A stretch of DNA of 64,000 bases from assembly GCF_963675165.1 (NCBI RefSeq), contig NC_087380.1, positions 5,402,071-5,466,070 of the forward strand. Reading direction: 5' to 3'. The notes beneath the pieces are model-generated. The model did no database searches. It was not told where the DNA came from and was given only the letters and a program-made list of their open reading frames with translations. The position numbers and the translations under genes were made by a program. Numbering within the stretch: position 1 is the first letter of the stretch; every line of letters begins with the position of its first letter. Shown here piece by piece: positions 38,856 through 51,440 of this stretch. The stretch comes from Halichondria panicea (lineage: Eukaryota; Porifera; Demospongiae; Suberitida; Halichondriidae).

Positions 38856-41800
38856 ATGGGAGATAGATCAGAAACAAGCAGAGACTCTAAGTCAGCTAGC
38901 AACTTGAAGACAAGCGATTCAAAGTCAGAGATTCCAAGAGCAACCAATACAAGTTCTGACAGAGAGGTTCATACTGAGAGACAGCTACTGAAAGGTAGAA
39001 AGAGCAAAGAGAGTAGCATAGCACAAGGAGAACGAGTGCTGGTCCATCCTACCAATGTAGGAGGAGGAGATGCAATACTACTGGAGATACAGAGTACAGA
39101 TGGTAAGCGATTAGTCTACTAGTGCTCCAAATTCATACTAGAATATTTTGCGGATGAAAAACCTTAAGTTTGCGAATGAGCCAAATCAGCAGAAAAATTG
39201 ACCCTTCGCGCTGATGATAAGAGAGTTGATAGATATACATAAAAACCAAAAGATTTATTCATGGTCATGAGGAGCTCAAAATGTAATAGAAAATCCCACA
39301 AGCACCCGAGTGCTTATAATCCCTTAAGAAATGCTTTGCTTTAGTGAAAAGTATTAAGAGAGTGGACGATAAACAGAAATGTGATGGCTACAGATGATCC
39401 TGAAGGATAGAAGGATAGAGATTGTATGATGATGATAGAAGTTTGTATTACCGCTAGAAATGTTATGTTAGAGGCACTTAACTTAACTTTTGTGGAAAAA
39501 TATTTTAGTTGACTAAATTTCGCGCAATACGGCACAAAATGCACGTTTAACCCGCCCTGTTAGCTAGTTTGTGCATAGATTGAAGAGTTAGAGGGATAGG
39601 AAACGGAGTGGTGCACGTGATGATTTTACATTGAATCTGCAGTGGAGCCTCGAAAATTATCCGCGTTACGAGGCTATTAAGCACATTTTTGCCGGGTAAC
39701 TCCCAAAGCTGTGTTTCCTCGAGACATCATCTCTTTCAGCAATTTATAACACGCCTAGTCCATGAGCCACGTGTAGTACTTGCTAATGACTGACCACACC
39801 CAGTAAAAAGAGACTTTCCAATAAAGTTATAATTATGTTCCCAAGGCTGTTTTAGAGCTATTGGAACATACCGTATAGCGTGTAATTTTCGTGGGGCAAA
39901 ATATTTGTGGTTTTCGTGGTTGGAGGTCTGACCACGAATATTTTACCCACGAATGAAGCGACCTTGCCTACCTTTACCTGCAGTGCAAGCTCCAACCACG
40001 AAAATATTACCCACGAAATGTCTCAATATTGCTGAACCACGAATATTTTGTCCCCCGAAAATTACCCGCTATACGGTATAACGTGTAAGCGTGCTGGTTA
40101 TGACTAAATGTTGTTTCTGTATGGGTACTACAATAGGTATAGACCTTGAAATATAAGTGAGTTGCACGGACTAAGCACAGTTACTTGTAGTTTATTATGC
40201 ACTGAGTGTAGAAATAGATATTGTTGTGATGGCCTCGATTAAACCGCAGCGTAGCGCGGATGTTACTCGAGATACCAACCGTTTTCCTATCCCTCTAACT
40301 CTTCAATCTATGGTTTGTGGAACAATTTTCGTGGAGAATTGGGAACCGTCTAAAACAGCAAAACTTATAAGCACATTGAAATTTCGTGCTACATTTAATG
40401 GTATGACATTGTGGTTTCCTGTTGATGCAAAAAAGGGGAGGATCTGCAGAGAGGTTTATTTTCACAATGGCTGTTTGCTTAATTCTGGCCATGTACAGCC
40501 AGAGGAGGTTGTACAGGGTCAAAGGTAAGGTCACTAATTGATCATCACGAGAGACAATCAGTTGTACAGTAAATTTGTAAGAGTTACTGCATGCTTGTTG
40601 CACTTTTATTCTATAGCCCCTTCAGGTAATTAGTGCTGCTGTCTCTAAAAGTGGTGACCTCACAAAGGTCACTGTTCTGGAGTGTGTGTGTGTGGTGTGT
40701 GTGTTTGAGAATGGTATATACAGAAGTATAGGGGGTGGGATCAGGCTTTCCACACATAATTACTGACTCAGCCTAAAAATTAGAAACAGCTCAAAGTTAT
40801 AAATGCACTGTCATGTCCAACTGACCTTTGACCTTTAAAAAGTAGCAACTACGTACCCTAAAGCAATGTATAGCTCAACTATGTCATCATCTAAGCATAA
40901 AAAGGTGGTTAGCTAGAAAACATCTTGGTCAAAATAGGTTCAAGGATAAATAAGACGTACGCCATTATTTTGGCTTTGTGTCTAATCTCCTCTGCTGTAC
41001 ATGCAGCTTTGCAGCTTTTTTCTCGTTCCCATTCAGAAACTTTTTGCGAACAATGCTATCAACAATTTTGAGAAAACTGCAACAGCCTTTACTGTAGCCA
41101 TAACTCGAGTTAGTTTATAAATCCATGCATCGAAATCCAAGAGAATGTGGCTGCTGTAAGTTTCGTCGCATTGCAACCGTTGAACAGTACACACACACAC
41201 ACACCGTAAGCTTTATTGTATTTCTTGTGCAGCTACGCCTCAAGGCTTAAATTTACAAATTATTTACTGTTCCAGGCCAAAGTGAGAAACACCTTATCGA
41301 TGGGGGCAAGGGACAAAAAACAGGAGAGAATACATACTGCTACGAGAATCTCAAAGACACTCTCAGGGCTCATGGATGCTTAGTACAGAAGAACTTTATT
41401 GAAACTGGTACTACGTTAGAAGATCGAACTTGTGAACAAGTTACACTGGAGTCCATTATCATCACACACCCCGACAAAGACCATTGCGATGGCATTAACC
41501 GATTGCTAGAAGACTTCACTATCATGTGCCCTATCACAACAACTCTGGCAAGCTGTTTAAAAGTCGGGCATTCTGGTGGCCCAAAAAAAAACATGCAACT
41601 AGGTGAAGTGTTCTCGTCGAGTGAAGGATGTCGAGTTAGGCACTGGTTCCCGTTAACCGGTGGTAGACGACATACAAACATCAAAACACTGTCAATGGGT
41701 TCGACGATAGAAATAGACAAGAACAAAAAAAAACGATTTAAGCTCAACAAAAAAAGCTCAAAAAAAATAAGCTCAAAGAAAAAGCGCAAGGCAAAACGGC

Positions 41801-44291
41801 TCAACTTCAATGCAACAAGTATTCTGACAACTGTGAGTTTACAACCGAGTACATGTGAGTATGATTATGATGTGGTGTTGACCGGAGACTCGTATGGTAC
41901 TATTATCGAGAAGAAACTGGCTTTGAAAGGTAAATCCGTGGGAGTATTTCAAGTGCCTCATCATGGAAGTAGCTACAATCTCGATGACGAAAAAACCACC
42001 AGATCAACAGCTGAGGAGTTCACAGGTTTTTACTCGAGTTTTAATGCATACATCTACTTAATCAGTCACGGCGATCACGGAAGCTACAATCATCCGCATA
42101 GTGAAGTTATCACAGGCATTCTCTCTGCTGCTGTCCAGAAGAAACGAGATCCTAAGTGCAAGATAGTAGTCACGGCAACATGGTTTGAAAAATCTAAAAT
42201 TGACGAAACAAACATTAGCAACTGGAGGGACTATGTTGATATCTACTACTTCAAACCAGACACTCCCGGCGTCGCTCCCTATGTCACTCCCTACGTCACC
42301 CTAGATCCTAACGATGAGAAACTGCCTGAGGGCTTACAACTGTTTGTCAAAAAGGTGCGTGTACACACAATTAAAGTTAATAGAAATGGTAAGATTACAC
42401 CGTTGGAAATTATTTATACAGGTGCCAGCTCCAAAGAGTCTAGAAAACAAACTTGGAGAAAAGAATTTGCAGAGGAGGGAGATTGGTCGTGACGGAAACA
42501 GCTTCTTCAATGCCGTCAGTGGAGCACTAACAAACAAGTACACACCCATCCAGCTGAGAAAGAAGCTTGTTGAACACTTGAATACATTTCCAGATCGATA
42601 CTATCCAAGATCAGGAGCAACTACAAAGGATAAATATAATGAGATCGTAAGTAAGTATCTATTGGATGGCCACTTCTCGTCTGATATTGAAAAAATTTTG
42701 CCCGAGGCAATGGGACGGACACTAAATATTCGAATACAAGTTATCGCAGCGAATCCTAAACAAGAAGACAAGTTTTACGGTGTCGAATCCACCCAGACTA
42801 TTCTCAAACTTATATACAATGAGACAGACAATGGTCATTATGACTACGCCCAGCAAGCCACGGCACAAGGGGCCACTACTGAGCAGACTCCCGAGGAGAA
42901 AAAAGAACGTCCACGCTTAGCAAACAAAGGAGCTGGAAGACGCCTCAAGTTCGGGCCAAATGACAGGTGAAACAAATAATAACGAGTGTTGCCAGCTGCG
43001 CTGTGCTAATGCCTCTCGCCATGTTTTGTAGAGCGTATATAGAAGAAGAAATTAGTTTGCTTTGTATAATGTTACGTTATCGATGCAAATATTGTTGACA
43101 CTGACTGAACCATACAGTCATTATAGAAGAGGCGCTTAATGGAAACAGAAGCCTATAATTATCTGATGGCTTGATGAACGGATCTTCAAGAATAGAAGCC
43201 AGAGGATATAGAAGCATGTAGATCTATACAGTACATAGCCTCGATCCCAAGCCGCACTTCCTCGAAGAGTGGGCCTGGTATCGACTGCTTGCGCATGCGC
43301 TTTAACCATTAGCCAGATACCGGCTAACGCAGGATAACAACGTGTATGCTCAGTAAAACAATGACGTCACAACAAACAGAAGTGGATTGAAGGAAGTAGA
43401 TAGAAAGTTTGATTGAAAGCCCATCTGATAGCATTCTGATAGCTACCCGTAGCCTGGTAACAAAAGACTCACAGCCTGCAACACCGGTATGGATGACAAT
43501 CATCTCAACGGAGTGAAAGCTGACACTAGCCTACATGGACAGGCCACGCCCATCTAATACTAACTTTGGTGAAAGTCTACTATGCTACTGCTATTATGTA
43601 TAGCTGTACAACAAACCTACAGCTCTGTCTCTAGCTAGCTAGCTAATATTCTTTGTCAGGATATAAATTCAGGTATTATAGGAAATTTTACGGGAAAAAG
43701 TATCCAATAATTTTGCGCATGCGCAAGCAGTCAGTAGCAGGCCTTCTCTTCAGGGGAGGCCAGTGAAAGAAGCTATATACAGTACTGCATTTTCTGTCAA
43801 AAAAGGGGTGGATCTCCAATGAGGTCAGATCGAGTTCACAAGGGCTGTTGGAAGTGTACGTGCGTGCAGCTTTGCAGCTCTTTTCTGATTCTTGTAGCTA
43901 ACAAATAGCTAGCGCTTTAGTGCTCATAAGTTGAATAGAAAGTTTGCGCTAACATATGATGCTATGAAGAGACTGTTAACAGCCTTCACTGCGAGTCAAA
44001 CTAGCCATAACTCGAGAAAGAAGCTTTAACTTTGCAAATCCACGAATCAAAATCCAAGAGAACATGAAGCCTATAGAAGCCGTTAGTTTTTATCGCATTG
44101 TAACTGTTGAGCAGTTATAGCTGGAACAGACACACACACACACACACACACAGTCAGCTTTACCGTATCCCTAGTGCAGCTACGCCTCGAGGCATAATTA
44201 TTAATGTGAAATAAGCAGTTTCATTATACGATTTACAATTTACCCTTATAGCTATCGTATCTGTAATGAACCGGAAAATCCTAAAAGAGAG
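38856..44291 (+). CDS. MBL-fold / OTU-like protein, gene 2
   Basis: Exons 38856-39102, 41276-42354, 42422-42966 and probably 44252-44291, all phase-compatible. The N-terminal 70 residues are Ser/Lys-rich and charged. Then the ComEC-like MBL fold: HPTNVGGGDAILLE, LIDGG (89-93), THPDKDH (146-152), TGDSYG, VPHHGS and SHGDHGSYNHPH. A Lys-rich insert between strands (KRFKLNKKSSKKI region) looks like a nuclear signal and is absent from gene 1. The OTU-like domain starts at residue 443 with GRDGNSFFNAVS (Ser469 where OTU peptidases have Cys) and ends NGHYDYA. Exon 44252-44291 is a remnant of the zinc module (YRICNEPENPK). From there the frame runs on in phase to the TPR exons at 44671-47903, so both may be one gene. 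Divergent from WDR36 copy C. Confidence 0.75.
39870..40081. mobile_element. About 210-bp MITE, TTCGTGG family, full copy
   Basis: Starts ATACCGTATAGCGTGTAATT and ends AATTACCCGCTATACGGTAT. Several CCACGAA/TTCGTGG inner inverted blocks. In intron 1 of gene 2. Confidence 0.8.
40229..40524 (+). CDS. Unidentified open exon in intron 1 of MBL-OTU gene 2
   Basis: ATG at 40229 opens 98 codons (MASIKPQRSADVTRD start) and ends at a good donor (AG before GTAAGG). The composition is protein-like. A decayed piece related to its GATGCAAAAAAGGGGAGGAT stretch recurs at 43795-43830, so it may belong to a repeat. No domain recognised. Alternatives: first exon of a nested gene, an alternative exon, or chance. 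Confidence 0.35.
43860..44190. repeat. ATGCCTCGG/GAAAGCACC repeat family, copy
   Basis: TTTGCAGCTC, CTCGAGAAAGAAGC, a CA tract, then GCTACGCCTCGAGGCATAAT. It lies in the intron after the OTU exon of gene 2. Confidence 0.5.
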
Positions 44292-44670
44292 GTGAAAATA
44301 GGAAGAGAGAGAGGAAGAAGGGGAGAGAGGGAGAGAGAGAGAGAGGGGGAGGTACTATAACCAACATTATCTAGACACGGTCTTTTGCTACGTGTACCCT
44401 TTTTAACCAAGGAATATGAAATTTTAATACATTCACTAATAATTATTTATCAAAACGGGAAAATGGTTAAATGTCAACTGATTGAATGTTTAACTGAAAG
44501 GCTCAGTGTATTTTCAAGGGTTAAATATAGCCACTGTTGTGGTTAAAAGTTGAAGGATTTTTGCACATTCACAATGTTGTGAGTGCTATTGTACAAGACT
44601 AGTACATCCTCACAATTTAGTGTATACATTGACTGTCCAATACGTACGTCACATCCTTCTCATTTTGTAG

Positions 44671-47600
44671 GACGGTGCCCGTGAAGCAGTGAGGAAGCAG
44701 CAGGCCAATAACGAGAAAGAGAAGGTAAATTGTGTGTGGAGTGTGTGTATTACAAGCAACCGACGGAAGAATGCTGTAAATAACAATCTTGCATGCTTAA
44801 TGAATAATAATGAAAGCACCACAAGTGCTGTTGCCTCGGTGGAAACTATAGCTGCACATAAAGCTAATACTTTTTACGGATACGGTAAAGCTGACTGCAT
44901 GCATATGTGCATGTGCGTGTGTGTGTGCGTGTATTCCAGCTGTAACTGCTTGACCGTTGTAATGCGACGAAATTTAACAGCTTCAATCGGCTTCTAACCA
45001 CGTTCTCTTTGATTTTTATTCGTAGATTTGCAAACTATAAAAATCTTTGTTCTCGAGTTATGGCTATTTATACTTACAGTGAAGGCTGTTGCAGTCTGTT
45101 CAGAACCGTTCCTATAGCATCATCTACTCGCACAAAGTTTCTATTCAAGTTATGGAGTTAGCCTTGCACTATAGCGCTAGTCATTTGTTAGCTATACAAG
45201 GTCAGAAAAGAGCTGCAAAGCTAACTGCCAGCAGCTGCAGCAGCCATTGCGAACTTTAACCTATTACAGACGTCAGTTAAACCCCTTACTCATGTACTTG
45301 CGCATGCGCACGCACTCAACCCCACATGCATGTGTGAGAAAACCAGATCCTGGCAGAATCAATTTCTTCTTTCTTTGAGGTCCTGGTACAAAATGCTACC
45401 ATACAATAGATAATTATGTACATGCACAAGTCTTTTCACAAATTAAGACACTTATTCCCTCTTCTCTAACACTCTAATACTTTTTGAGTAGCGAAAGCTT
45501 AGCACAGCGCAGCTTGCAACGTTCATGTTATTTCAGCAAGAATGGCGCAAGACAGTGGGAAATGATTGACCCTGATTGTTGCTAAGAAGGTTGCCAAAAG
45601 TATATGTTTAATCATTCTCATTTTGTGCAACTTTGCAGCTCTTTCCCCATGCACTCTTGTAGCTAGCGTTTTATAGTGCAAAGCTAACTCCTAAGTAAAA
45701 TTTTTTTGCTAGATACGAGTCTGAAGAAACGACTGCAATGGCCCCTTCAACGTATAGCCATAACTGGAGGACGAAGCTGCAAATCCACAAAAGAAAACAT
45801 GACTTTGTCTATAGAAACTCTTACCATTTGAGCAGCTATTAATAGCGGTCTACACAGACACACACACAAACACACTATCGCATACCTCACTGCGTGCGCA
45901 CACCCAAGGCATAATTATATGAGTCTATAGTAATGTGCATGGGATTATACTTTCAGGGGAACAATCTGTTGAAGGAGGGTCGCTATGAGCAGGCAATTGA
46001 GTGTTACTCTAAAGCAGCTGAGCTGGATCCCCGTAATGCTGTCATGCCAGCCAACAAAGCATTGGCACTGCTCAAACTGCAGAAGTAAGAGATATAACAT
46101 TGTATGGGTATACAACAGTGCTCTGTACCTGCTATCTACATAATTATGCATTCACAGCATTGTGTTTAGTCTTGCCATAATCATTAGCACGGTAGTGCTA
46201 GTATAGTCTCAAGAGGTCTATTAGACAATTTTTTTCTCGGATCGCACTTAACTAGGTACTATATATGTATCATGCCCCCTCCTCCCACACACATGCACAC
46301 TCACACAGATACACGTCTGCTGAGAGTAACTGCTCCCTGGCGCTAACTCTTGATGATTGTTATCTCAAGGCCTATTTCCATCGAGGGACGGCTCGAGTCA
46401 AACTGGGGAAAATAGAAGAGGCGAGAGATGACTTCACAGTTGCTCTCAGACTGGAGCCAGGGAACAAAAGTGCTAGGAGCGAGCTAGACAAACTGAATAA
46501 GGTATGCTGTCAGTGTGTGCATGTTCGTAATGTGCCGAGCGCCTTAGCACGAGGCTACTAATACTGCATCGTATCTTAGAAAACCTTTGTATGTATGTGT
46601 GTACGTCACGCTTCAGAAATGCAGAATTGGGTGTGGCTATATTCGGTTAATCTTTATTACCTACAAACTGATCTGCAGAGAATAAAAGTTACGTACTAGC
46701 TGGAAGAGCTAGCTTAGGCTGTAGCTATATGAGAGTCTTACATGAACCATAGATAATAGAGTACAGAAATCTATTATCTATGCATGAACATTACTACTCT
46801 TGGAAAGAGATAGCAGAGTTCTTGAGAGACTGATTCTAACCAAAAATGTGATGCCACAGTATTTGCTATTTTATAATTATATCTAAATCTCATTCTCTAT
46901 ATACATGTATACTCTCTTTCTTTCTTAAAATTGTACTTAAATACAACTCTGCACGAGGCTAATCATGCGTGTGCATATACTTAGTAAATAATAAGATTAC
47001 ACAGTAAAATTTATACAGGTGCCAGACGATGGTCACTATGACGACAAATATAATGTACAATAAGATGAATTGGCTGTGGGATGTTACAGTAACCCCACAG
47101 GATTTTCCCTAACTCAATTAGCTATTCAAACAGGACGCTGCGCCCTGTTCTTCAACACGTAGGGGAAATACTGTTCAGTCGAGGCCATTGGGATTAGTTG
47201 CTAAAAAGGGTCAGTCTCACGTTTGGTATATACCGAACGTGAGACTCTACAATCCATTTGAAAAATAAGAGAAAAACTGCTACTAAATGGAATTGGTATG
47301 GCTTATTTAGACTAATGATCTGAGACAGGTGGGATAAAAGCTTTGTGCTTGTTTCCATTACCTTTTCCAGGAAAGTGAAAAGCGTGACAAGCGTGAACAC
47401 AGTATTGCAGAAGGTTCTAGCTCAGCAACACCTAAAAGGTAAGCCATTACATTTGACAATACACTGCGTGCATACAAATTGATAATTGTGGTTTTATATA
47501 TAGTCATGTACCAAAGAAAGACGTTGCTTTGCTAAAGTCTTCAACTGCAACTCCAACCATCGTTGAGTCACACGAAAATCACTGTACAGTGTGTGGAAAA

Positions 47601-47903
47601 CAAACTGGAGTCACTTGCGTAGTCACATGCAGGCAATGCAATTCCCATGCCCATGCCAACGGAGGAGAGTGTACCCATTACACTAAGAAAGCTAAGAACT
47701 ACCTCTGTGATAAGTGCCGAACATGTACTTTTTGTAATGAGTTAACCAACGAATCTGGAACGTTCACAGCTGTATGTAAACTATGCGGATCTCGAGCTCA
47801 TGCTAATGGAAAATGCACCTGCTATAAAAAGGCGACCCAAGAGTCTAAAAACTATATTTGCATCAAGTGCCAAACACATACAGTCAATGTGTCTGTTTTG
47901 TAA
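44671..47903 (+). CDS. RPAP3-like TPR domain with two C-terminal zinc fingers
   Basis: Exons 44671-44724, 45957-46084, 46309-46501, 47371-47438, 47504-47903, all in consistent phase (280 residues from 44671). The first three give a three-repeat TPR most like the second TPR domain of RPAP3, an HSP90 co-chaperone of the R2TP complex: KGNNLLKEGRYEQAIECYSK, PANKALALLK, KAYFHRGTAR, LEPGNK. Clamp residues for an EEVD tail (N in GNN, N in PAN, K and R in KAYFHRG) are present. The last exon has two related Cys-rich units (HCTVCGK...CRQC...YLCDKC and CTFCNE...CKLC...YICIKC), resembling the zinc module of MBL-OTU gene 1. RPAP3's N-terminal and C-terminal domains are absent. No clear start codon lies upstream of 44671; the frame can be entered from MBL-OTU exon 44252-44291. 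Confidence 0.7.
44800..45110. repeat. Repeat family copy, reversed, in TPR-gene intron
   Basis: GAAAGCACCACAAGTGCTG at the left, then reversed family blocks (GATTTTTATTCGTAGATTTG, TTCTCGAGTTATGGC). Confidence 0.5.
45500..45920. repeat. Repeat family copy in TPR-gene intron
   Basis: Contains GATTGTTGCTAAGAAGG, GTAGCTAGCGTT, a CA tract and ends ATACCTCACTGCGTGCGCAC + AAGGCATAA. Same block order as 51530-52045. Confidence 0.5.
47010..47065 (+). pseudogene. Collapsed OTU exon remnant
   Basis: ATTTATACAGGTGCCAG, the acceptor and first codons of the OTU exon, is fused directly to ACGATGGTCACTATGACGAC, its last conserved stretch. About 0.4 kb in between is deleted. It marks a former extra MBL-OTU copy between the TPR exons and the zinc-finger exon. 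Confidence 0.55.
47213..47246. repeat. Short near-perfect palindrome
   Basis: 34 bp, AGTCTCACGTTTGG and its complement around a TATATA centre, one mismatch. In the intron before the linker exon of the TPR gene. Confidence 0.7.
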
Positions 47904-50269
47904 TTTGACTTACTGTCTTAGTTTTTGTCTTGGTCAATGTACTGTACTGCTCAGTGCGTTACATTATTGTTATGCACATGCACTCCTCGATTCTTTGTCA
48001 AATAGTAATGGGGACATTCCATGCCAACTCAACACAAAAAAATGAGCACCCCCTCAGATTTCAACGAAACTTGGGGCATACACTATAATTATGTTAACCA
48101 TTAATATAATTATGCCCCCATATGTCATATGGCTTCTTAGTTATGAGTCCTTCAAATTTTTGTGACCAGCCTACAGCATAACAGATAAAAATAATATATA
48201 CCACCGTACTCCTTATGATATGTCCTTGACACAGGGGCGTAGCCAGGATTTTGAGGAAGGGGGTGTTAGCACGACGAAAGAGGGCGTGAAGCGCCTGGTT
48301 TTTAGCCGCGCAGCGTCGAAATTTGGTTGACTGGAAGCCACACCTCTTATTAATGACGTAATAATTAATAGTTGGGCGTGGCCCAATCTTCTACATGTAT
48401 TTGCATAGAGAAGCCTATTTTGCTCTATAGATCTAAGCATAGATAGAGCAAAGAGGGATTGGCAACAAAATCGACCTCGAATAACCATCCGTGTTGCCCC
48501 GGCGTTACTCGAGGCTGTCTACTTCAACATAGGAAGACAGCCTCGAGTAAAGCACAGGCTGGGAATGGTTGAGGAGACAACTGATTGGCTTACTGTCAGT
48601 ATAACAATCCTACTGCTGATTTTAGACTTCATTTCCATGCTTGAGGCTATATGTGATCCAGTACACTACTTACTTAGACAATCTTAGCTATATTATAGGT
48701 GCTATTGGTACATAGCCATAAAAAACGGTGAAAAAGAGGTGAAAAAGCGCTATGTACCGCTAGCTCTTTCTCGACAATCTAGAAACAATTTTGGGAATTT
48801 CCACATAATACACATCATCAAGAAGCATGGAAATGAAGTTTTGGGGGGTCTTAGAAAGCTCTGTGTAAGGCCTCAAACATATAAAAAGTGTTTTGCGGCG
48901 TTACGGTGGGGGACAACACACATCGTTTCAGGATTAAGCCACACCCCCTGCACAAAAATCTACGTTTTAACTTCCGTTGCCAATCCCTCTCTTCTTTATC
49001 TATGATCTAAGCCAGAATAGCTCACAGTTTAAAGACCAATTCGTTTTGCTTGCCTACTAGCTAGCCAACTGCAGCAAGATCTGGAAGAGAAGGGGTGCTC
49101 AGCTAGACAATCAGATACACTTCACTTTGTGTACAATCTCAGATAGAAGGGAGTGCTTGAGCACCATGAGCCCCTCCCCTGTTTCAGATAACATGCTTAA
49201 AGGGGGTAAGCGCTCGTTAACAGGTCAGAGGTCATTGTTCGAAACCTTTAATTAAGCGTAACTAAAAATGGCGTCTTTTTTCCTTTTTTCCAAACTAGTC
49301 TCCTGTTACCATCTTGTATAAATTTGGTAATGGGATGTTAATGGAATCAGAAGATATAGACATTGCAATCAGAAGATATAGACATTGCAATACATGTTGG
49401 TGCAGTTATTAAACAAAAAGAAAATCAGGTTAGAGCGCTATGACCAGAAAAACCGTTGTGGTTGATGGTCCATGTAACATACACTGGGGCTAGTTAGGAT
49501 CAGAGCCAGCAACGAAGCCTAGAGTATTCTCCCATTAAAATTAACAACTTAGGGTTGAACTATAAAGCCGCGTTTAGCTACAAAGTTTGTGTGCCAACAT
49601 GCAAGGTAAGTTTCTTGGTTTTTATTCAACAACAAAGCTTTAATCAAAATCAGCAGCTATTATACTTTGTGTTAGGCTATATATCCATGCTGTAAACACA
49701 CAGCGCTATGGCATCCAGGTGAGCAGACTCAGACTCAGACAAACAAACCAACAGACTATTATAACCCATGGACGCCCGGAGGAGGTGGGACGTGTGTCAT
49801 CAGTCACATGACAATGGAATGTGTGGCATACAATGTTTACGTTAGGCTCTTGACCTTTAACCTTTTCTTACATTTCAGTGTAGCTATGGTGCCTGTGGTA
49901 GATCCACTGTTGTGCTCTCTAGCAAGCTCACTTCTCCTAGTAATCTCGAATATTGTAAACTGTTATGGAAGATGACAACCAACCTGAGTTAACCTCCCTA
50001 GACTGCTCTCCGTAGTTGCTTATGTACAGTAAAAACCACTAGGTTTGATAGTGAATTTCAAGCTATTGAGCCGGAATCCCACCGGGATCGCTGATCCACA
50101 AGTTAGTACTATCCTTTCACTACATGATAGCTAAATTTAAGAGAAAATTACCGTGCACCTATTTTTAATCGGGATAGACTAATTACACATACTCTAAATG
50201 AAAGCACCGCAGGTGCTGATGCCTCGGTGGAGGTGCCAAAACTACATAACATAAAGCTACTAAATAAAA
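47904..50269. other. Repeat-rich spacer without recognisable gene
   Basis: Includes a GGGGCGTAGCCAGGATTTTG repeat at 48233, a 23-bp direct repeat (AATCAGAAGATATAGACATTGC, two units, 49346-49392) and a fragment of the GAAAGCACCGCAGG family at 50200. Confidence 0.55.
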
Positions 50270-51440
50270 AGAAACTTCTTCTAGAGCTGAGCTATAAATG
50301 TAAATTTTCGTGAGCAGCAATAACAGCATTTAGAACTGTATCTATATACATGTATATACCCAACATAACCCCCTTAGGGTCTGTATCATAGCACACCTGG
50401 GTGGGGTTTAACTACCATAAACTCCACATTCCTCATAAACTCCCTTGCCTTGAGGGCGCGCACTGATTTTAACTAGATCTACACGACCAAAAATAAGCTG
50501 ACGAGAGCAGGGCAGATGGGTGGGGCTCGCTGCTTGGACAAGTTAGTACATGTACGTAGAGCTCGAAGGCAATACATTCGAATTTATGGCAACGTAAACC
50601 ATTCTTGGCTCCGAGTTTTCGCCCTCGTCCTCGGAGGTTTACTCTGATGTAGTGGACAATAAGTATAATTATAAGTACAAGGATATAAAAAATTTTTTAT
50701 CTAACGAATACAAAACATACCTAAATAACAGCACTCTTGCAGTAGGCTAACAGACAGGCACTCATGTTCAAGTCATACTGAAGGCTAGTCCATGCTTGCT
50801 TGTGTTCTGAGAGTAGCTTCTCTGTCAATGTCAAAAGGTCAGGGTTTTCAAGAATCAGACTGGAGTGCAGCTGCATGGGTGTAGCGTTATTTAGCAATAT
50901 AAATATTAGCAATGTCGAGGGTATACTAATATAAACGAGACTACTATATAGCTGTATTCCAAAAGAGAAAAGAGGAAAGAGAAAATTGTTTATCCACGAG
51001 GCAAACAAAACGCCTAGGGACTTAGGCGTTTTGCTAAAAATAAAACCTGTTTATAAACGCAATATCGAGATACCAGTTTTAATTCTCTGTGTAAACAGCC
51101 TCAGGGTATACTTATGGCACAAACTTCACTCTATTTCATATTATGTTAAATGTTACAAGTAACTCTGCAGTAACAATTCCCAAATAAAGCAACTGGCACG
51201 TCAGAAATAATTTCCAGAGCCTTTATAATTACAACCATCTCACCTTGAGGAAGAGTCCAATGTACGACTGTACCAACTCAAAGTCTCTGTTAGTCTTTAC
51301 AGTTTTCAGCAGGAACGTCATCAGATGTTCCACCCACTCCACCGACCCCCCAGACTCTGGGGCAAGGCTACGGAACTCAGCATCTATGGACGCAGGGGGT
51401 AGCTCTTTCATCAGGTTCATTAGGGGGGCATCTGAAAGAG
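50270..51440. repeat. Segmental duplication, copy 2 (partner 29850-31250)
   Basis: Collinear with 29850-31250. At 51445 the sequence switches to the equivalent of 38300 onward and continues collinear with 38.3-43.0 kb. Confidence 0.8.

Noticed and set aside
41370-41810. 146-codon minus-strand frame opposite the MBL exon of gene 2
   Set aside because: Shadow of the real exon on the other strand.
48213-48488. 91-codon minus-strand frame
   Set aside because: Covers a GGGGCGTAGCCAGGATTTTG-type interspersed repeat; Pro/Ser-rich end is typical of repeat translation.
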